Notes under the pieces: model-generated
What the model saw: the letters and a program-made list of their open reading frames with translations, nothing else
Databases searched by the model: none
Told to the model about the DNA's origin: nothing
Position numbers and translations under genes: made by a program
Shown: in pieces, positions 1 through 7,270 of the stretch
Numbering within the stretch: the first letter of the stretch is position 1
How the letters are laid out: each line of letters starts with the position of its first letter
Source: CAZITB01 sp964542055
Lineage (GTDB): Bacteria > Planctomycetota > Phycisphaerae > Sedimentisphaerales > CAMDDF01
DNA: 14,460 bases
Direction: 5' to 3'
Assembly (NCBI GenBank): GCA_964542055.1
Contig: CAZITB010000074.1
Location: 1-14,460 of the forward strand

Positions 1-250
1 CCCCGACTACCTTTAGATAGGTAAGTATGTTCAGCGTTTGCAGGCATTTGCCGCTTCCGCTGGTCGCTTGTTCTATTGTTAAGTGACAACGGTTCAAACG
101 AAGGACAGTTGCCCCGACTACCTTTAGATAGGTAAGTATGTTCAGCGTTTGCAGGCATTTGCCGCTCCCGCTGGTCGCTTGTTCTATTGTTAAGTGGCAA
201 CGGTTCAAACAAAGAACAGTTGCCCCGACTGCCTTTAAACAGGTAAATAG
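1..250. repeat. 111-bp tandem repeat array, two full copies plus start of a third
   Basis: Copy 1 is 1-111, copy 2 is 112-222, and a third begins at 223 with the same CCCCGACT and resembles the others for about 28 bases before diverging. Copies 1 and 2 have the same length and differ at only four places (56/167, 86/197, 100/211, 104/215), so the duplication is recent. The unit holds short inverted repeats: TACCT/AGGTA (8-12 with 19-23) and CAGCG/CGCTG enclosing GGCA-TT-TGCC, so a transcript could fold. The 111-bp length is a multiple of three, but the longest frame is stopped by TGA in copy 1 and open (TGG) in copy 2, which argues against coding. The window edge cuts the array, so more copies may lie upstream. 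Function unknown. Confidence 0.9.
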
Positions 251-269
251 TAGCGCTTACCTGTTTTTT
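237..269 (+). terminator. Rho-independent terminator ending the repeat array
   Basis: CAGGTAA (240-246) pairs perfectly with TTACCTG (257-263) around a 10-base loop and is followed by six T (264-269). Pairing can extend to ten base pairs with AAA (237-239) and the first T residues. The left arm derives from the conserved AGGTAA of the 111-bp repeat. It would end transcription coming through the repeats and separates them from citrate synthase. Confidence 0.75.
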
Positions 270-339
270 GGGCTGCTGACGCTGTTTATTATTCAACACA
301 GCGAAAGGTCGAAGACATTCCAATTTTAAAATACTATAT

Positions 340-346
340 GGAAGGA
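340..346 (+). promoter_or_regulatory. Ribosome binding site that sets the citrate synthase start
   Basis: GGAAGGA lies nine bases before the ATG at 356. The in-frame ATG at 338 overlaps this site and has no purine-rich sequence at a useful distance, so 356 is the better start. I saw no convincing -35/-10 pair between the terminator at 269 and this site; TAAAAT at 327-332 is an isolated -10-like match. Confidence 0.6.
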
Positions 347-355
347 TGCGGAAAA

Positions 356-1783
356 ATGGCAAAGAAAAAAACAACAAGTACACCAGTGCCTTTTAGAAGT
401 CCAACAGAACTGGCGATGCCGGAAAAGCCGCTTATCGCCAAAACAGACCCTTTCTTGTCTGAACTTGCTGAAATAGCGAAAAAAAATAACAAAATAGACC
501 CTGAAGCATACAAACATTACACTGTAATGAGAGGGCTTAGAACCCCTTCCGGTGCGGGTGTGCTGGTCGGACTGACAGAGATCGGTGATGTGCACGGTTT
601 CATCGTCGATGAACAGGTAAAGGTACCCGCTGAGGGCCGTCTTCGTTACCGCGGTTACAATATCGAGGACCTTGTTACCGGCTGTCAGAAAGAAAAACGC
701 CATGGGTTCGAAGAAACATGTTATCTGCTTCTTTTCGGATCATTGCCAACCACCGGTCAGCTAGCCAAATTCAGAGATTTCATCGACGAAACCCGCATTT
801 TGCCTGATGGATTTACAGAAAACATGATCCTTAAAAACCCCAGCCAGGACATCATGAACGCACTGGCTCGATCTGTTCTCGCTCTTTATTCTTTCGACAA
901 GAACGCCGAAGACCGCTCGCTGAAAAATATCCTTCGTCAAGCGATCACACTGATATCCAGGTTCCCAACGCTGGCTGCATACAGCTACCAAGCCAAAAAC
1001 CACTATTTCGGTGATGAAAGCCTCTTTATCCACAAGCCCGAACCTGGCAGATCAACCGCTGAAAACCTGCTAATGATGACCAGGGCCGACAAACAGTTCA
1101 CCAAAACCGAGGCTGAGCTGCTGGATTTAAACCTGATCTTACATGCCGAACACGGCGGCGGTAACAACTCTACATTTACGACACACGTTGTATCTTCTGC
1201 AGATACAGACATTTACTCCGCAGTAGCTGCTGCTTTGGGATCTCTCAAAGGCGCACGTCACGGCGGAGCGAATATCAAAGTTAAAAACATGCTGCAAAAT
1301 ATCATGTCTAATGTCAAAAACTGGGACAGCGAAAAAGAAGTCGAAAGTTACCTTGCCAAAATCATAAACCGAAAAGCATTCGACAATACCGGTCTTATTT
1401 ATGGTGTAGGACACGCCGTTTACACCCTTTCTGACCCTCGTGCGGTACTTTTGAAGAAAAAGGCGGAACAGCTCGCTAAAGAAAAACAACGTGAAGATGA
1501 ATTCCAGATTTATTCAATGGTAGAAAGATTGGCTCCTCTAGTTTTTGCGGAGATCAAGAAATCAGATAAGGTCGTTGCAGCCAACGTGGATTTCTATTCG
1601 GGATTTGTAAATGACATGCTCGGCATACCTTCAGACTTGTTTACTCCGATTTTTGCCGTATCGCGAATTGCCGGCTGGTCGGCACATATCCTGGAAGAAA
1701 GGGTAAGCGGGGGCAGAATTTACCGTCCTGCATTTAAGAGCGTTGCAACACCTAAAAAATATACTTTAATGAAACAACGTTAG
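356..1783 (+). CDS. gltA: Citrate synthase
   Basis: Condenses acetyl-CoA with oxaloacetate to citrate and CoA, the entry step of the TCA cycle, in the cytoplasm. The protein has 475 residues from the chosen ATG. The family signature GVGHAVYTLSDPR (about 350-362) carries one catalytic histidine. LHAEHGGGNNSTF (about 262-274) holds the other histidine region, and NVDFYSG (about 410-416) holds the catalytic aspartate, so all three active-site blocks are intact. A Lys/Thr/Pro-rich tail of about 30 residues precedes the fold, and the protein is longer than the roughly 370-430 residues of common bacterial forms, as in the long citrate synthases of some anaerobes. It stands alone between two terminators, so it is probably monocistronic. 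2-Methylcitrate synthase shares this fold and cannot be fully excluded; no prp genes are nearby. PFOR elsewhere in the window can supply its acetyl-CoA. Confidence 0.93.
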   Translation: MAKKKTTSTPVPFRSPTELAMPEKPLIAKTDPFLSELAEIAKKNNKIDPEAYKHYTVMRGLRTPSGAGVLVGLTEIGDVHGFIVDEQVKVPAEGRLRYRGYNIEDLVTGCQKEKRHGFEETCYLLLFGSLPTTGQLAKFRDFIDETRILPDGFTENMILKNPSQDIMNALARSVLALYSFDKNAEDRSLKNILRQAITLISRFPTLAAYSYQAKNHYFGDESLFIHKPEPGRSTAENLLMMTRADKQFTKTEAELLDLNLILHAEHGGGNNSTFTTHVVSSADTDIYSAVAAALGSLKGARHGGANIKVKNMLQNIMSNVKNWDSEKEVESYLAKIINRKAFDNTGLIYGVGHAVYTLSDPRAVLLKKKAEQLAKEKQREDEFQIYSMVERLAPLVFAEIKKSDKVVAANVDFYSGFVNDMLGIPSDLFTPIFAVSRIAGWSAHILEERVSGGRIYRPAFKSVATPKKYTLMKQR

Positions 1784-1791
1784 TCAATTTA

Positions 1792-1803
1792 GTCTATATA
1801 GAC
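1792..1803. other. Perfect 12-bp palindrome after citrate synthase
   Basis: GTCTATATAGAC reads the same on both strands and sits between the stop codon and the terminator hairpin. It could be a weak hairpin or a protein site. There is nothing else to support a function. Confidence 0.3.
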
Positions 1804-1816
1804 CCTTTATATATGA

Positions 1817-1851
1817 GTGTCGAATCGAATTATCGGTTCGGCACTTTTTTT
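1817..1851 (+). terminator. Rho-independent terminator of citrate synthase
   Basis: Arms at 1817-1827 (GTGTCGAATCG) and 1834-1844 (CGGTTCGGCAC) form an 11-bp stem with two G-U pairs and a six-base loop. Seven T (1845-1851) follow directly. It starts 33 bases after the citrate synthase stop codon. Confidence 0.92.
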
Positions 1852-1932
1852 ATGACTACACAAATAACAGATAAATTGTGGACACAAAGAACAAAAGCAC
1901 AAATTTAACAGTAATTCTAAAAATTATCTGGC

Positions 1933-1961
1933 TTGACATAGCTCACTAAAATACGTAAAAT
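1933..1961 (+). promoter_or_regulatory. Sigma70-type promoter of the pilT operon
   Basis: A perfect -35 box TTGACA (1933-1938) is followed after exactly 17 bases by TAAAAT (1956-1961), a five-of-six match to the -10 consensus. Transcription would start near 1968 and give a leader of about 80 bases before the ATG at 2048. This is the clearest promoter in the window and lies just after the citrate synthase terminator. Confidence 0.8.
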
Positions 1962-1963
1962 TG

Positions 1964-2008
1964 CAAGTTTAAAGGACTTGCGAGCTTCCCTATTGAACCG
2001 TTCAAGTC
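1964..2008 (+). promoter_or_regulatory. Leader dyads of the pilT operon
   Basis: TTGAAC (1993-1998) and GTTCAA (2000-2005) form a perfect dyad around one base. GACTTG (1975-1980) pairs with CAAGTC (2003-2008), and its ACTTG part can instead pair with CAAGT (1964-1968). The overlapping partners allow alternative folds. The dyad could equally be an operator just downstream of the start point. The pairing is visible; any regulatory role is inference. Confidence 0.35.
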
Positions 2009-2047
2009 TTTATCTGAAAAGGATTTAGTATAAATTAGGAGTTAAGT

Positions 2048-3184
2048 ATGACTGCCGGTCAGCCAATAGATACTCACGTACATTTTGAAAAAGAACCTGA
2101 ACTGAACAAGTTTTTCAAAGCTGTGATCAAATCAAATGCCAGCGACCTTCACCTTAAAGTCGGCCAGGTACCGCGAATGCGAATACATTCCACGCTGAAA
2201 ACCACTACAGCGGATGTTTTAACAGAAAAGAGAATGGAAGAACTTGTCTTTGAAATTATGACAAAATCACAAAAACAATTTTTCGTTGAAAACGGTGCTC
2301 TCGACTTTGCACATGAAATTGACGGCTCAGACCGTTTCAGGGTCAATGTCTTTAGGCAACGGGGCTTTATTTCGCTGGTTGCAAGGAGAATTACATCTTC
2401 TATTCCCCCATTCGAAAAACTTCACCTTCCACCTATTATTGAAAGAATTGCAAAAGAAACCCACGAAGGGCTTATTCTCGTTACAGGTCCGACTGGTAGT
2501 GGTAAATCGACTACGATTGCATCGATGATCGATTTTATAAACCGCACGCGAGCTTGTCATATTGTTACGATCGAAGACCCAATCGAATATCTGCACAGGG
2601 ACCAAAAATCAATAATTTCTCAGCGGGAAATTGGTATCGATGTTGTTGACTTTCCCGATGCGTTGAGGTCGCTGCTGCGTCAGGACCCGGATGTGGTGCT
2701 GGTTGGTGAAATGCGTGATATGACAACGATCAAAGCGGCAATGACCGCAGCAGAAACGGGACACCTTGTTTTTGGAACATTGCACGCACCCAATGCCCCC
2801 CAGACTGTGCAGAGGCTTCTTAATATGTTTTCGGAAGAAGAGAGAGGCTTGGCGAGACAGACTTTTGCGATGGCGATGAAGGCTATTATCAGCCAACAAA
2901 TACTTCCGAGTATCAAACCTGATGCGGGAAGAATGCCTGCGGTTGAAATACTTACATCAAATTCAATCGTGAAAAAATTGATCCAGGAAGAACGCGATAC
3001 GGAACTGCCAAGCGTTATCCGAGCAAATGAAAATGAAGGTATGCAGGACTTTGTTAAAAGTCTTTGTGACCTAGTCGATAAAGAATGGATCGATATTAAA
3101 GTTGCCCTTGAATATTCTCCAAACGTGGAAGAATTGAAAATGGCACTTAAAGGAATCCGCTCAGCTACCAGCGGTATTCTGTAA
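2048..3184 (+). CDS. pilT: PilT-family type IV pilus retraction ATPase
   Basis: Hexameric cytoplasmic ATPase of the type that depolymerises type IV pili and drives twitching. The protein has 378 residues, the usual length for PilT/PilU. An N-terminal PAS-like part contains ASDLHL (31-36). The core has Walker A GPTGSGKS (147-154), the Asp box TIEDPIEY (174-181), Walker B with DPDVVLVGEMRD (213-224) and the His box GTLHAPNA (243-250), all with their key residues. The C-terminal part keeps the PilT pattern LIQEE...NEGMQDF, with about 30 residues after it. AGGAG lies six bases before the ATG. It is the first gene of a three-gene operon; the next gene starts 29 bases after its stop. No pilin or platform genes are present, so its pilus partners lie elsewhere, or it powers a different envelope process with its unusual neighbours. 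Confidence 0.9.
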   Translation: MTAGQPIDTHVHFEKEPELNKFFKAVIKSNASDLHLKVGQVPRMRIHSTLKTTTADVLTEKRMEELVFEIMTKSQKQFFVENGALDFAHEIDGSDRFRVNVFRQRGFISLVARRITSSIPPFEKLHLPPIIERIAKETHEGLILVTGPTGSGKSTTIASMIDFINRTRACHIVTIEDPIEYLHRDQKSIISQREIGIDVVDFPDALRSLLRQDPDVVLVGEMRDMTTIKAAMTAAETGHLVFGTLHAPNAPQTVQRLLNMFSEEERGLARQTFAMAMKAIISQQILPSIKPDAGRMPAVEILTSNSIVKKLIQEERDTELPSVIRANENEGMQDFVKSLCDLVDKEWIDIKVALEYSPNVEELKMALKGIRSATSGIL

Positions 3185-3213
3185 TATTTAAATGTAATCT
3201 TTTGGAGCTATAG

Positions 3214-4878
3214 ATGACTGAAATGATTTTAGCACAAGTAAGTTACGGCGGATATATAAGCCCAATCAAGCTGGCTGGGTTTGTTGTTTTGATATTCGCC
3301 TGGCTGCCGCTTGTAAGTTGGGTTTATATCGATACGCAGGAAGTAAGAACGAAAAAAGAATTCTGGACAGGCCTTAACTTCGGACTACCGGCAGCTGCTG
3401 CAATTTTGTGGTTTTTGATACCCTTTTACCTTATCGGGATTCTGCTGTTTATCATATCTGTTTTGGCGGTGTTTATAACGTATGTTATGCACAGAAATTC
3501 GCTGGTAGCGGATTTTGAAAGGGTTTTAACGATCAGTCATATCAAGGGGCTGATCTCAAATGAACAGAAAAAAGCCCAAAAGGCAGTTAAAGGTCTTGGT
3601 TTTGTTACTGCCAACGGCAATCCTGTTGATGTGCCCCAGGCTAAGAGTCCTGATTTTTACGGTTTTAAAGTACTTGAAGATATCATTGATGACGCAATAT
3701 GGAAAAGGGCTTCTGATATTTCGTTTATACCGGGGCGAGAAGAATACAATGTATTTTATAAAATAGATGGTTTGCAGATTAAGCAGGAACCTCAGTCGGC
3801 TGAGGAGATGGATTATTTTATCCGTTTTTTGAAGCTGCTTGCCGATCTCGATATAAATGAAAGAAGAAAGCCGCAAACCGGTAAATTTAAAGTTAAAAAA
3901 GACAATGACAGTTATGAGTTTATCGTAAATACCGCAGGTTCGACCGCGGGAGAAAAAATTCTCATCAGGCGAGTTGAAGAAAAGGGTTTGATCAAATTAA
4001 ATGACCTTGGATTTACCAGCAAACAAATTGAAGAGATAAATAAATTCAAAGAAACTGATGGCGGAATTTTCATTATTTCAGGTCCGCCCGGATCAGGGGT
4101 TTCAACTACATTTTACGCATGCATAAAGAATCATGACCCTTTTATGAACAACATAAACACCATCGAAAAAGAACAAGGAAAACCGATCCAGAATGTAACC
4201 CAGATTTATTATAAGCTTTCGGATACCGGTACCACAACTTACGCAAGAAGGATACAATCGATGTTCAGGACCGGTCCTGATATCGTAGGTGTGGCCGATT
4301 GCGAAGATCAGGAAACCGCCAAGGTTCTCACGGAGACCCTGGCAAAAGATAAAAAAGTTACCTACGTGTCGTTTACGGCTCCATCGGTTATTCAGGCCCT
4401 GGCGAAATGGATGAAATTGGTTCCGGATCGTAATCTTGCGATCGATCTTCTTTACGGTATCTCATGCCAGAGGCTTGTTCGAAGGCTTTGCAAGGAATGC
4501 AGAGAGGCTTATCAGCCCAATCGCGAAGTATTCAAAAAGTTCAATCTGCCGGCTGATAAGATTAAAACGCTATACCGTAAGGGTGAAATTGAGTACGATA
4601 AACATGGTAAACCGATCGTTTGTGAGAACTGCCAGGGAACAGGGTTTGTGGACAGGGTTGGAATATATGAAACTGCCTTTTTGAGCCCTGAGTTACGTGA
4701 GCAGATCAAAGAAGCCAAATCTCTGCAGGAGATATCTACACTTTTGAGAAAGGCAAAGATGCTTTATCTGCAGGAGCAGGCAATAAGAAAAGTAGCAGAG
4801 GGTGTTACGTCAATAAATGAAATTATCAGAGAATTTTCGCCGAAATCAGGTGAAAAGAGAACAACTGACAATAAATAA
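3214..4878 (+). CDS. Membrane-anchored, catalytically degenerate GspE/PilB-like protein
   Basis: Related to type II secretion/type IV pilus assembly ATPases but probably unable to hydrolyse ATP. The protein has 554 residues. Instead of a soluble N-terminal domain it has three likely membrane helices (about 17-38 and two within 55-92). A GspE-like N2 domain follows, with ASDISF (167-172) and YKIDG (182-186). In the core, Walker A reads GPPGSGVST (290-298): the nucleotide-binding lysine is valine (GTT at 4099-4101). The Walker B region GPDIVGVADCEDQ (354-366) has lost the catalytic glutamate of GE.RD, and the His box STLH.. is replaced by VSFTAPSV (385-392). The zinc-type tetracysteine is kept (CKEC 426-429, CENC 470-473), as is the following VGIYE. 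Retained folding elements with lost catalysis suggest a structural or regulatory partner of the PilT protein encoded just upstream. GGAG lies six bases before the ATG. The next gene starts 11 bases downstream. Confidence 0.85.
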   Translation: MTEMILAQVSYGGYISPIKLAGFVVLIFAWLPLVSWVYIDTQEVRTKKEFWTGLNFGLPAAAAILWFLIPFYLIGILLFIISVLAVFITYVMHRNSLVADFERVLTISHIKGLISNEQKKAQKAVKGLGFVTANGNPVDVPQAKSPDFYGFKVLEDIIDDAIWKRASDISFIPGREEYNVFYKIDGLQIKQEPQSAEEMDYFIRFLKLLADLDINERRKPQTGKFKVKKDNDSYEFIVNTAGSTAGEKILIRRVEEKGLIKLNDLGFTSKQIEEINKFKETDGGIFIISGPPGSGVSTTFYACIKNHDPFMNNINTIEKEQGKPIQNVTQIYYKLSDTGTTTYARRIQSMFRTGPDIVGVADCEDQETAKVLTETLAKDKKVTYVSFTAPSVIQALAKWMKLVPDRNLAIDLLYGISCQRLVRRLCKECREAYQPNREVFKKFNLPADKIKTLYRKGEIEYDKHGKPIVCENCQGTGFVDRVGIYETAFLSPELREQIKEAKSLQEISTLLRKAKMLYLQEQAIRKVAEGVTSINEIIREFSPKSGEKRTTDNK

Positions 4879-4889
4879 ATGGAGACAAT

Positions 4890-6674
4890 ATGATAGCCAG
4901 TCTTGTTATTTTGATTATAATAGTTGGAGTCGTTTTACGGCTTTATTTAAACGGAACAGTACTTAATACTTTTGTTACGCTAATCTGTGTTCTGGCGGCG
5001 ATGGCCCTGGCTTTGGGATATTACGAAGTATTGGTCAACGTAATGCTCACAAAAGGTATCCTTATTAAGTGGGCATCCTCGATTTCGTTGTTGGCAATCT
5101 TTGGCATTTCGTTTGTGATTTTGCGAGTGATCGGCGGATTTGTTACAGGTACTGCGATACATTTTTCAAATATTCCCGACAAGATCATTTGCTGCGGCAT
5201 AGGCGCGGTGTACGCAACTATAGCAACAGGCATTTTGCTGCTTGCGGTTTCAATGTCGCCGATACCTTCAAAATGGACGCATTCGAGATTCGATACGGAA
5301 AGTTTTGACTTAGATTCGCCATCGGGGGTTTTGATTCCGGTAGATTCTTTTGTTACTTCTTTATTTAGCTCAATCAGCGGCGGGTCAATGAAGACAGACA
5401 ATAGTTTTTCTTCGATGCATCCGAATTTCCTGAACCAGATTCATTTGAATAATCTTCATAAGGATGAGGGTGTGCTTAGTGTTGCATCCGAAAAGGCGCT
5501 GGCTGTTAAAAAGAACGGGGCTTACTGGACTGCTCAGCAGAGTTATATAGATTCATCTACAGGTGAGAGACTGGGTGAAGATATAGTGATAGTAAGGGCG
5601 GCGGTAAAATCCGGGCTGGTTGAAGACGGCGGAGCAATGGGTGAGGATGATATTTTGAAATTTTCGCTTGGTCAATTCAGGCTTATAACTGCAGATTCAT
5701 CTTCTGAGGCAGTATTTGACGGTGCAGATACGAAAGCGGTTTATCCGTTGGGATATGTAAAAACTAAAAACCAGGTTGAAGTAAAAGATAATCTGGCTGA
5801 AATAATCGAAGTGGCCAGGAGCAGTTTTTCAAACCATGAAGGTTTCGGTAATTCATTTTTAGTTGACCTTGTGTTTGAAATGCCCAATAATCAAGTTCCG
5901 GTCGCACTGGCTTTTAAAAACAATGCTATTGTCGGGCTAGGCCAAAAGGCAAAAGAAGATGAAATACCTGATTCGGTAACTTTTATACAAGTAGCAAATT
6001 GTAAATCTGAATTAGCGGAAATTGCCCAGGTAGGATCGAGAGTAATTGAACCGACTGAAATTTCGAGTGAAAACAGTTTTTCGCTGGGATTAAGGGTCAA
6101 TCTCAATGCCGAAAAGCTTGGGGAAACGGCAGAAGCCAGAAATTCTGAACTGACGATAAGTAGCAATGAATTTATTTGCGGGAAGGCAAAATTAACTCTC
6201 GATTCTGAATCTGTAAGTTCAAATCCACCAAGAAGACCGAATTCTACCAGTTTGTCGGCCATTTTAGCAACTATGAAAGGTTATGCAAATGTGGCTGTAA
6301 GTTGTAAAATAAACAATCCCACAGCAACAATAGATTCTTCCAATTTTCCGGTTCTGCTCGATGTACAAGGTAATGAGCATTACCCGGTGGGTGTGGTTTC
6401 GGGCGGCAGGAAAGATGGAAACTATGTATATCAGCTTGATTACTGCAGTGTTGGTGAAAATTTGAATATTGTGAATGGAGTTGTAACCCAGTCTTATGTT
6501 GATGAGCTTTGGATAACTGGTGAAATTGATAAAATTGAAGAAACATTTTTCTATTATCAAGTCAGCGTGCCGGAATCTTCCAAGATTATAATGAATGTGA
6601 TTGTTGATGGTAGAAAAGTTGGTTTCAAAGATTGCGAAGGCTTTTTGATAGAGAAAACCGCAGTACGCAGATAA
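4890..6674 (+). CDS. CvpA-like membrane protein with large exported C-terminal region
   Basis: A 594-residue protein. The first 125 residues hold four hydrophobic helices (about 1-18, 23-45, 60-82, 98-122) arranged like the CvpA (colicin V production) family; this family call is from pattern, not from a diagnostic motif. The remaining 470 residues are polar and rich in beta-strand pattern, and probably lie outside the inner membrane. Two segments look alike: about 232-346 and 463-577. Each has an alternating V-x-V-x strand, then F..L....G....YP.G.V, then a VP- or MP-containing strand and a final hydrophobic strand, suggesting two immunoglobulin-like domains. GGAGA lies four bases before the ATG. 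It is the last gene of the pilT operon. A role as envelope anchor or platform for the two upstream ATPase-like proteins is inference; I do not recognise a characterised function. Confidence 0.75.
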   Translation: MIASLVILIIIVGVVLRLYLNGTVLNTFVTLICVLAAMALALGYYEVLVNVMLTKGILIKWASSISLLAIFGISFVILRVIGGFVTGTAIHFSNIPDKIICCGIGAVYATIATGILLLAVSMSPIPSKWTHSRFDTESFDLDSPSGVLIPVDSFVTSLFSSISGGSMKTDNSFSSMHPNFLNQIHLNNLHKDEGVLSVASEKALAVKKNGAYWTAQQSYIDSSTGERLGEDIVIVRAAVKSGLVEDGGAMGEDDILKFSLGQFRLITADSSSEAVFDGADTKAVYPLGYVKTKNQVEVKDNLAEIIEVARSSFSNHEGFGNSFLVDLVFEMPNNQVPVALAFKNNAIVGLGQKAKEDEIPDSVTFIQVANCKSELAEIAQVGSRVIEPTEISSENSFSLGLRVNLNAEKLGETAEARNSELTISSNEFICGKAKLTLDSESVSSNPPRRPNSTSLSAILATMKGYANVAVSCKINNPTATIDSSNFPVLLDVQGNEHYPVGVVSGGRKDGNYVYQLDYCSVGENLNIVNGVVTQSYVDELWITGEIDKIEETFFYYQVSVPESSKIIMNVIVDGRKVGFKDCEGFLIEKTAVRR

Positions 6675-6806
6675 AGCCGTGTCTTTGGGCGGGCCTTGGC
6701 AATAGTTTTAGTTGCGTTTTTTATCTTATCGCTGCCACGATTGAGCTTTTTGAATTCCAAATTCGGGTTTTTGGGGTCGCTTGCGGTTCGCCGTTGTAAC
6801 CAGATA
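6675..6806. other. Convergent intergenic region
   Basis: Lies between the end of the CvpA-like gene (plus) and the end of the small lipoprotein gene (minus). The best terminator-like element is GCAA (6699-6702) with TTGC (6711-6714), followed by a T-rich stretch, but the stem is only four pairs. I see no gene and no convincing terminator on either strand. Confidence 0.4.
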
Positions 6807-7178
6807 TCAGTAGTAGTGCGGCCAGCGGTTGTGGGGGTAGTATCCGTGGCCATAGCCGAAACCGATGTTTGTTCGGTACCTGACTGCTTCGCGGTCGAGG
6901 GCGTTCTGGTCTAGCTGGATTTCCTGGAGGCGGCCGTTTTTGAATTTGAGAATGTATGGATTCACTGTTCTATCTTCGGCGTCGATGCCCTGGGGGACGC
7001 TTAGGCGGCAGCGGTATTCGGATGTGTCCCACGACTGGCCTGATAGGGTGCAATCCTGTGCGACGGCGGCAAGTTCCTGGGTTGTCATTCCCAGCTGGAG
7101 TTGTTCAATGCGGGGATATGTTGTGCAGCCTGAAATGATTATCAGTAGTAATAACGAAATTATGTTTAAGTATCTCAT
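6807..7178 (-). CDS. Small outer-membrane-type lipoprotein, BamE-like pattern
   Basis: 123 residues from the ATG at 7178. A hydrophobic signal (LNIISLLLLIIISGC) ends in a lipobox with Cys at about position 18, so the protein is probably lipidated and exported. The segment LQLGMTTQEL, followed later by a strand ending FKNGRLQEIQLD, resembles the LxxGMTxxEV...FxxGxL arrangement of the BamE/SmpA fold; this is a pattern-level inference. The tail is rich in Gly, Tyr and His (GFGYGHGYYPHNRWPHYY), with three histidines that could bind metal or a surface. The start at 7178 is preferred over the upstream in-frame TTG at 7205 because AGAGG sits eight bases before it and it gives a standard signal peptide. 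It lies 92 bases downstream of the KtrA gene on the same strand and may be cotranscribed or have its own promoter. Confidence 0.75.
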   Translation of the reverse strand: MRYLNIISLLLLIIISGCTTYPRIEQLQLGMTTQELAAVAQDCTLSGQSWDTSEYRCRLSVPQGIDAEDRTVNPYILKFKNGRLQEIQLDQNALDREAVRYRTNIGFGYGHGYYPHNRWPHYY

Positions 7179-7211
7179 TAAAAGAACCTCTAAATTTAAC
7201 CTCAATACTTA

Positions 7212-7217
7212 ATTATA
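7212..7217 (-). promoter_or_regulatory. Possible -10 box for the small lipoprotein gene
   Basis: TATAAT on the minus strand, 33 bases before the ATG at 7178. No -35 match is seen at 16 to 18 bases, so this is only a partial promoter. Confidence 0.25.
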
Positions 7218-7270
7218 GCGGTTCTTAAATTTTGCGGGTAGCTTTTTTTGTTAGATATTTGTCAGGGCGA

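Noticed and set aside
1..222. Integron attC sites or a type III toxin-antitoxin repeat RNA
   Set aside because: A GTTRRRY-like match (GTTAAGT) is present but no matching RYYYAAC partner or large palindrome was found, and the units abut with no cassette between them. Type III antitoxin repeats are shorter and are followed by a toxin gene; here citrate synthase follows.
138..329. A 63-codon open frame across the second repeat copy
   Set aside because: The same frame has a stop in the almost identical first copy, it runs through the terminator hairpin, and no ribosome binding site or protein-like pattern is visible.
326..703. Minus-strand open frame opposite the citrate synthase N-terminus
   Set aside because: It overlaps a clearly real gene and has no ribosome binding site or recognisable motif.
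3214..4878. Annotation as an active type II secretion ATPase GspE/PilB
   Set aside because: The Walker A lysine, Walker B glutamate and His box are all missing, so the active-enzyme name would mislead.
6696..6914. Plus-strand open frame between the CvpA-like gene and the small lipoprotein
   Set aside because: It runs opposite the conserved tail of the lipoprotein, has no good ribosome binding site and shows no family pattern.
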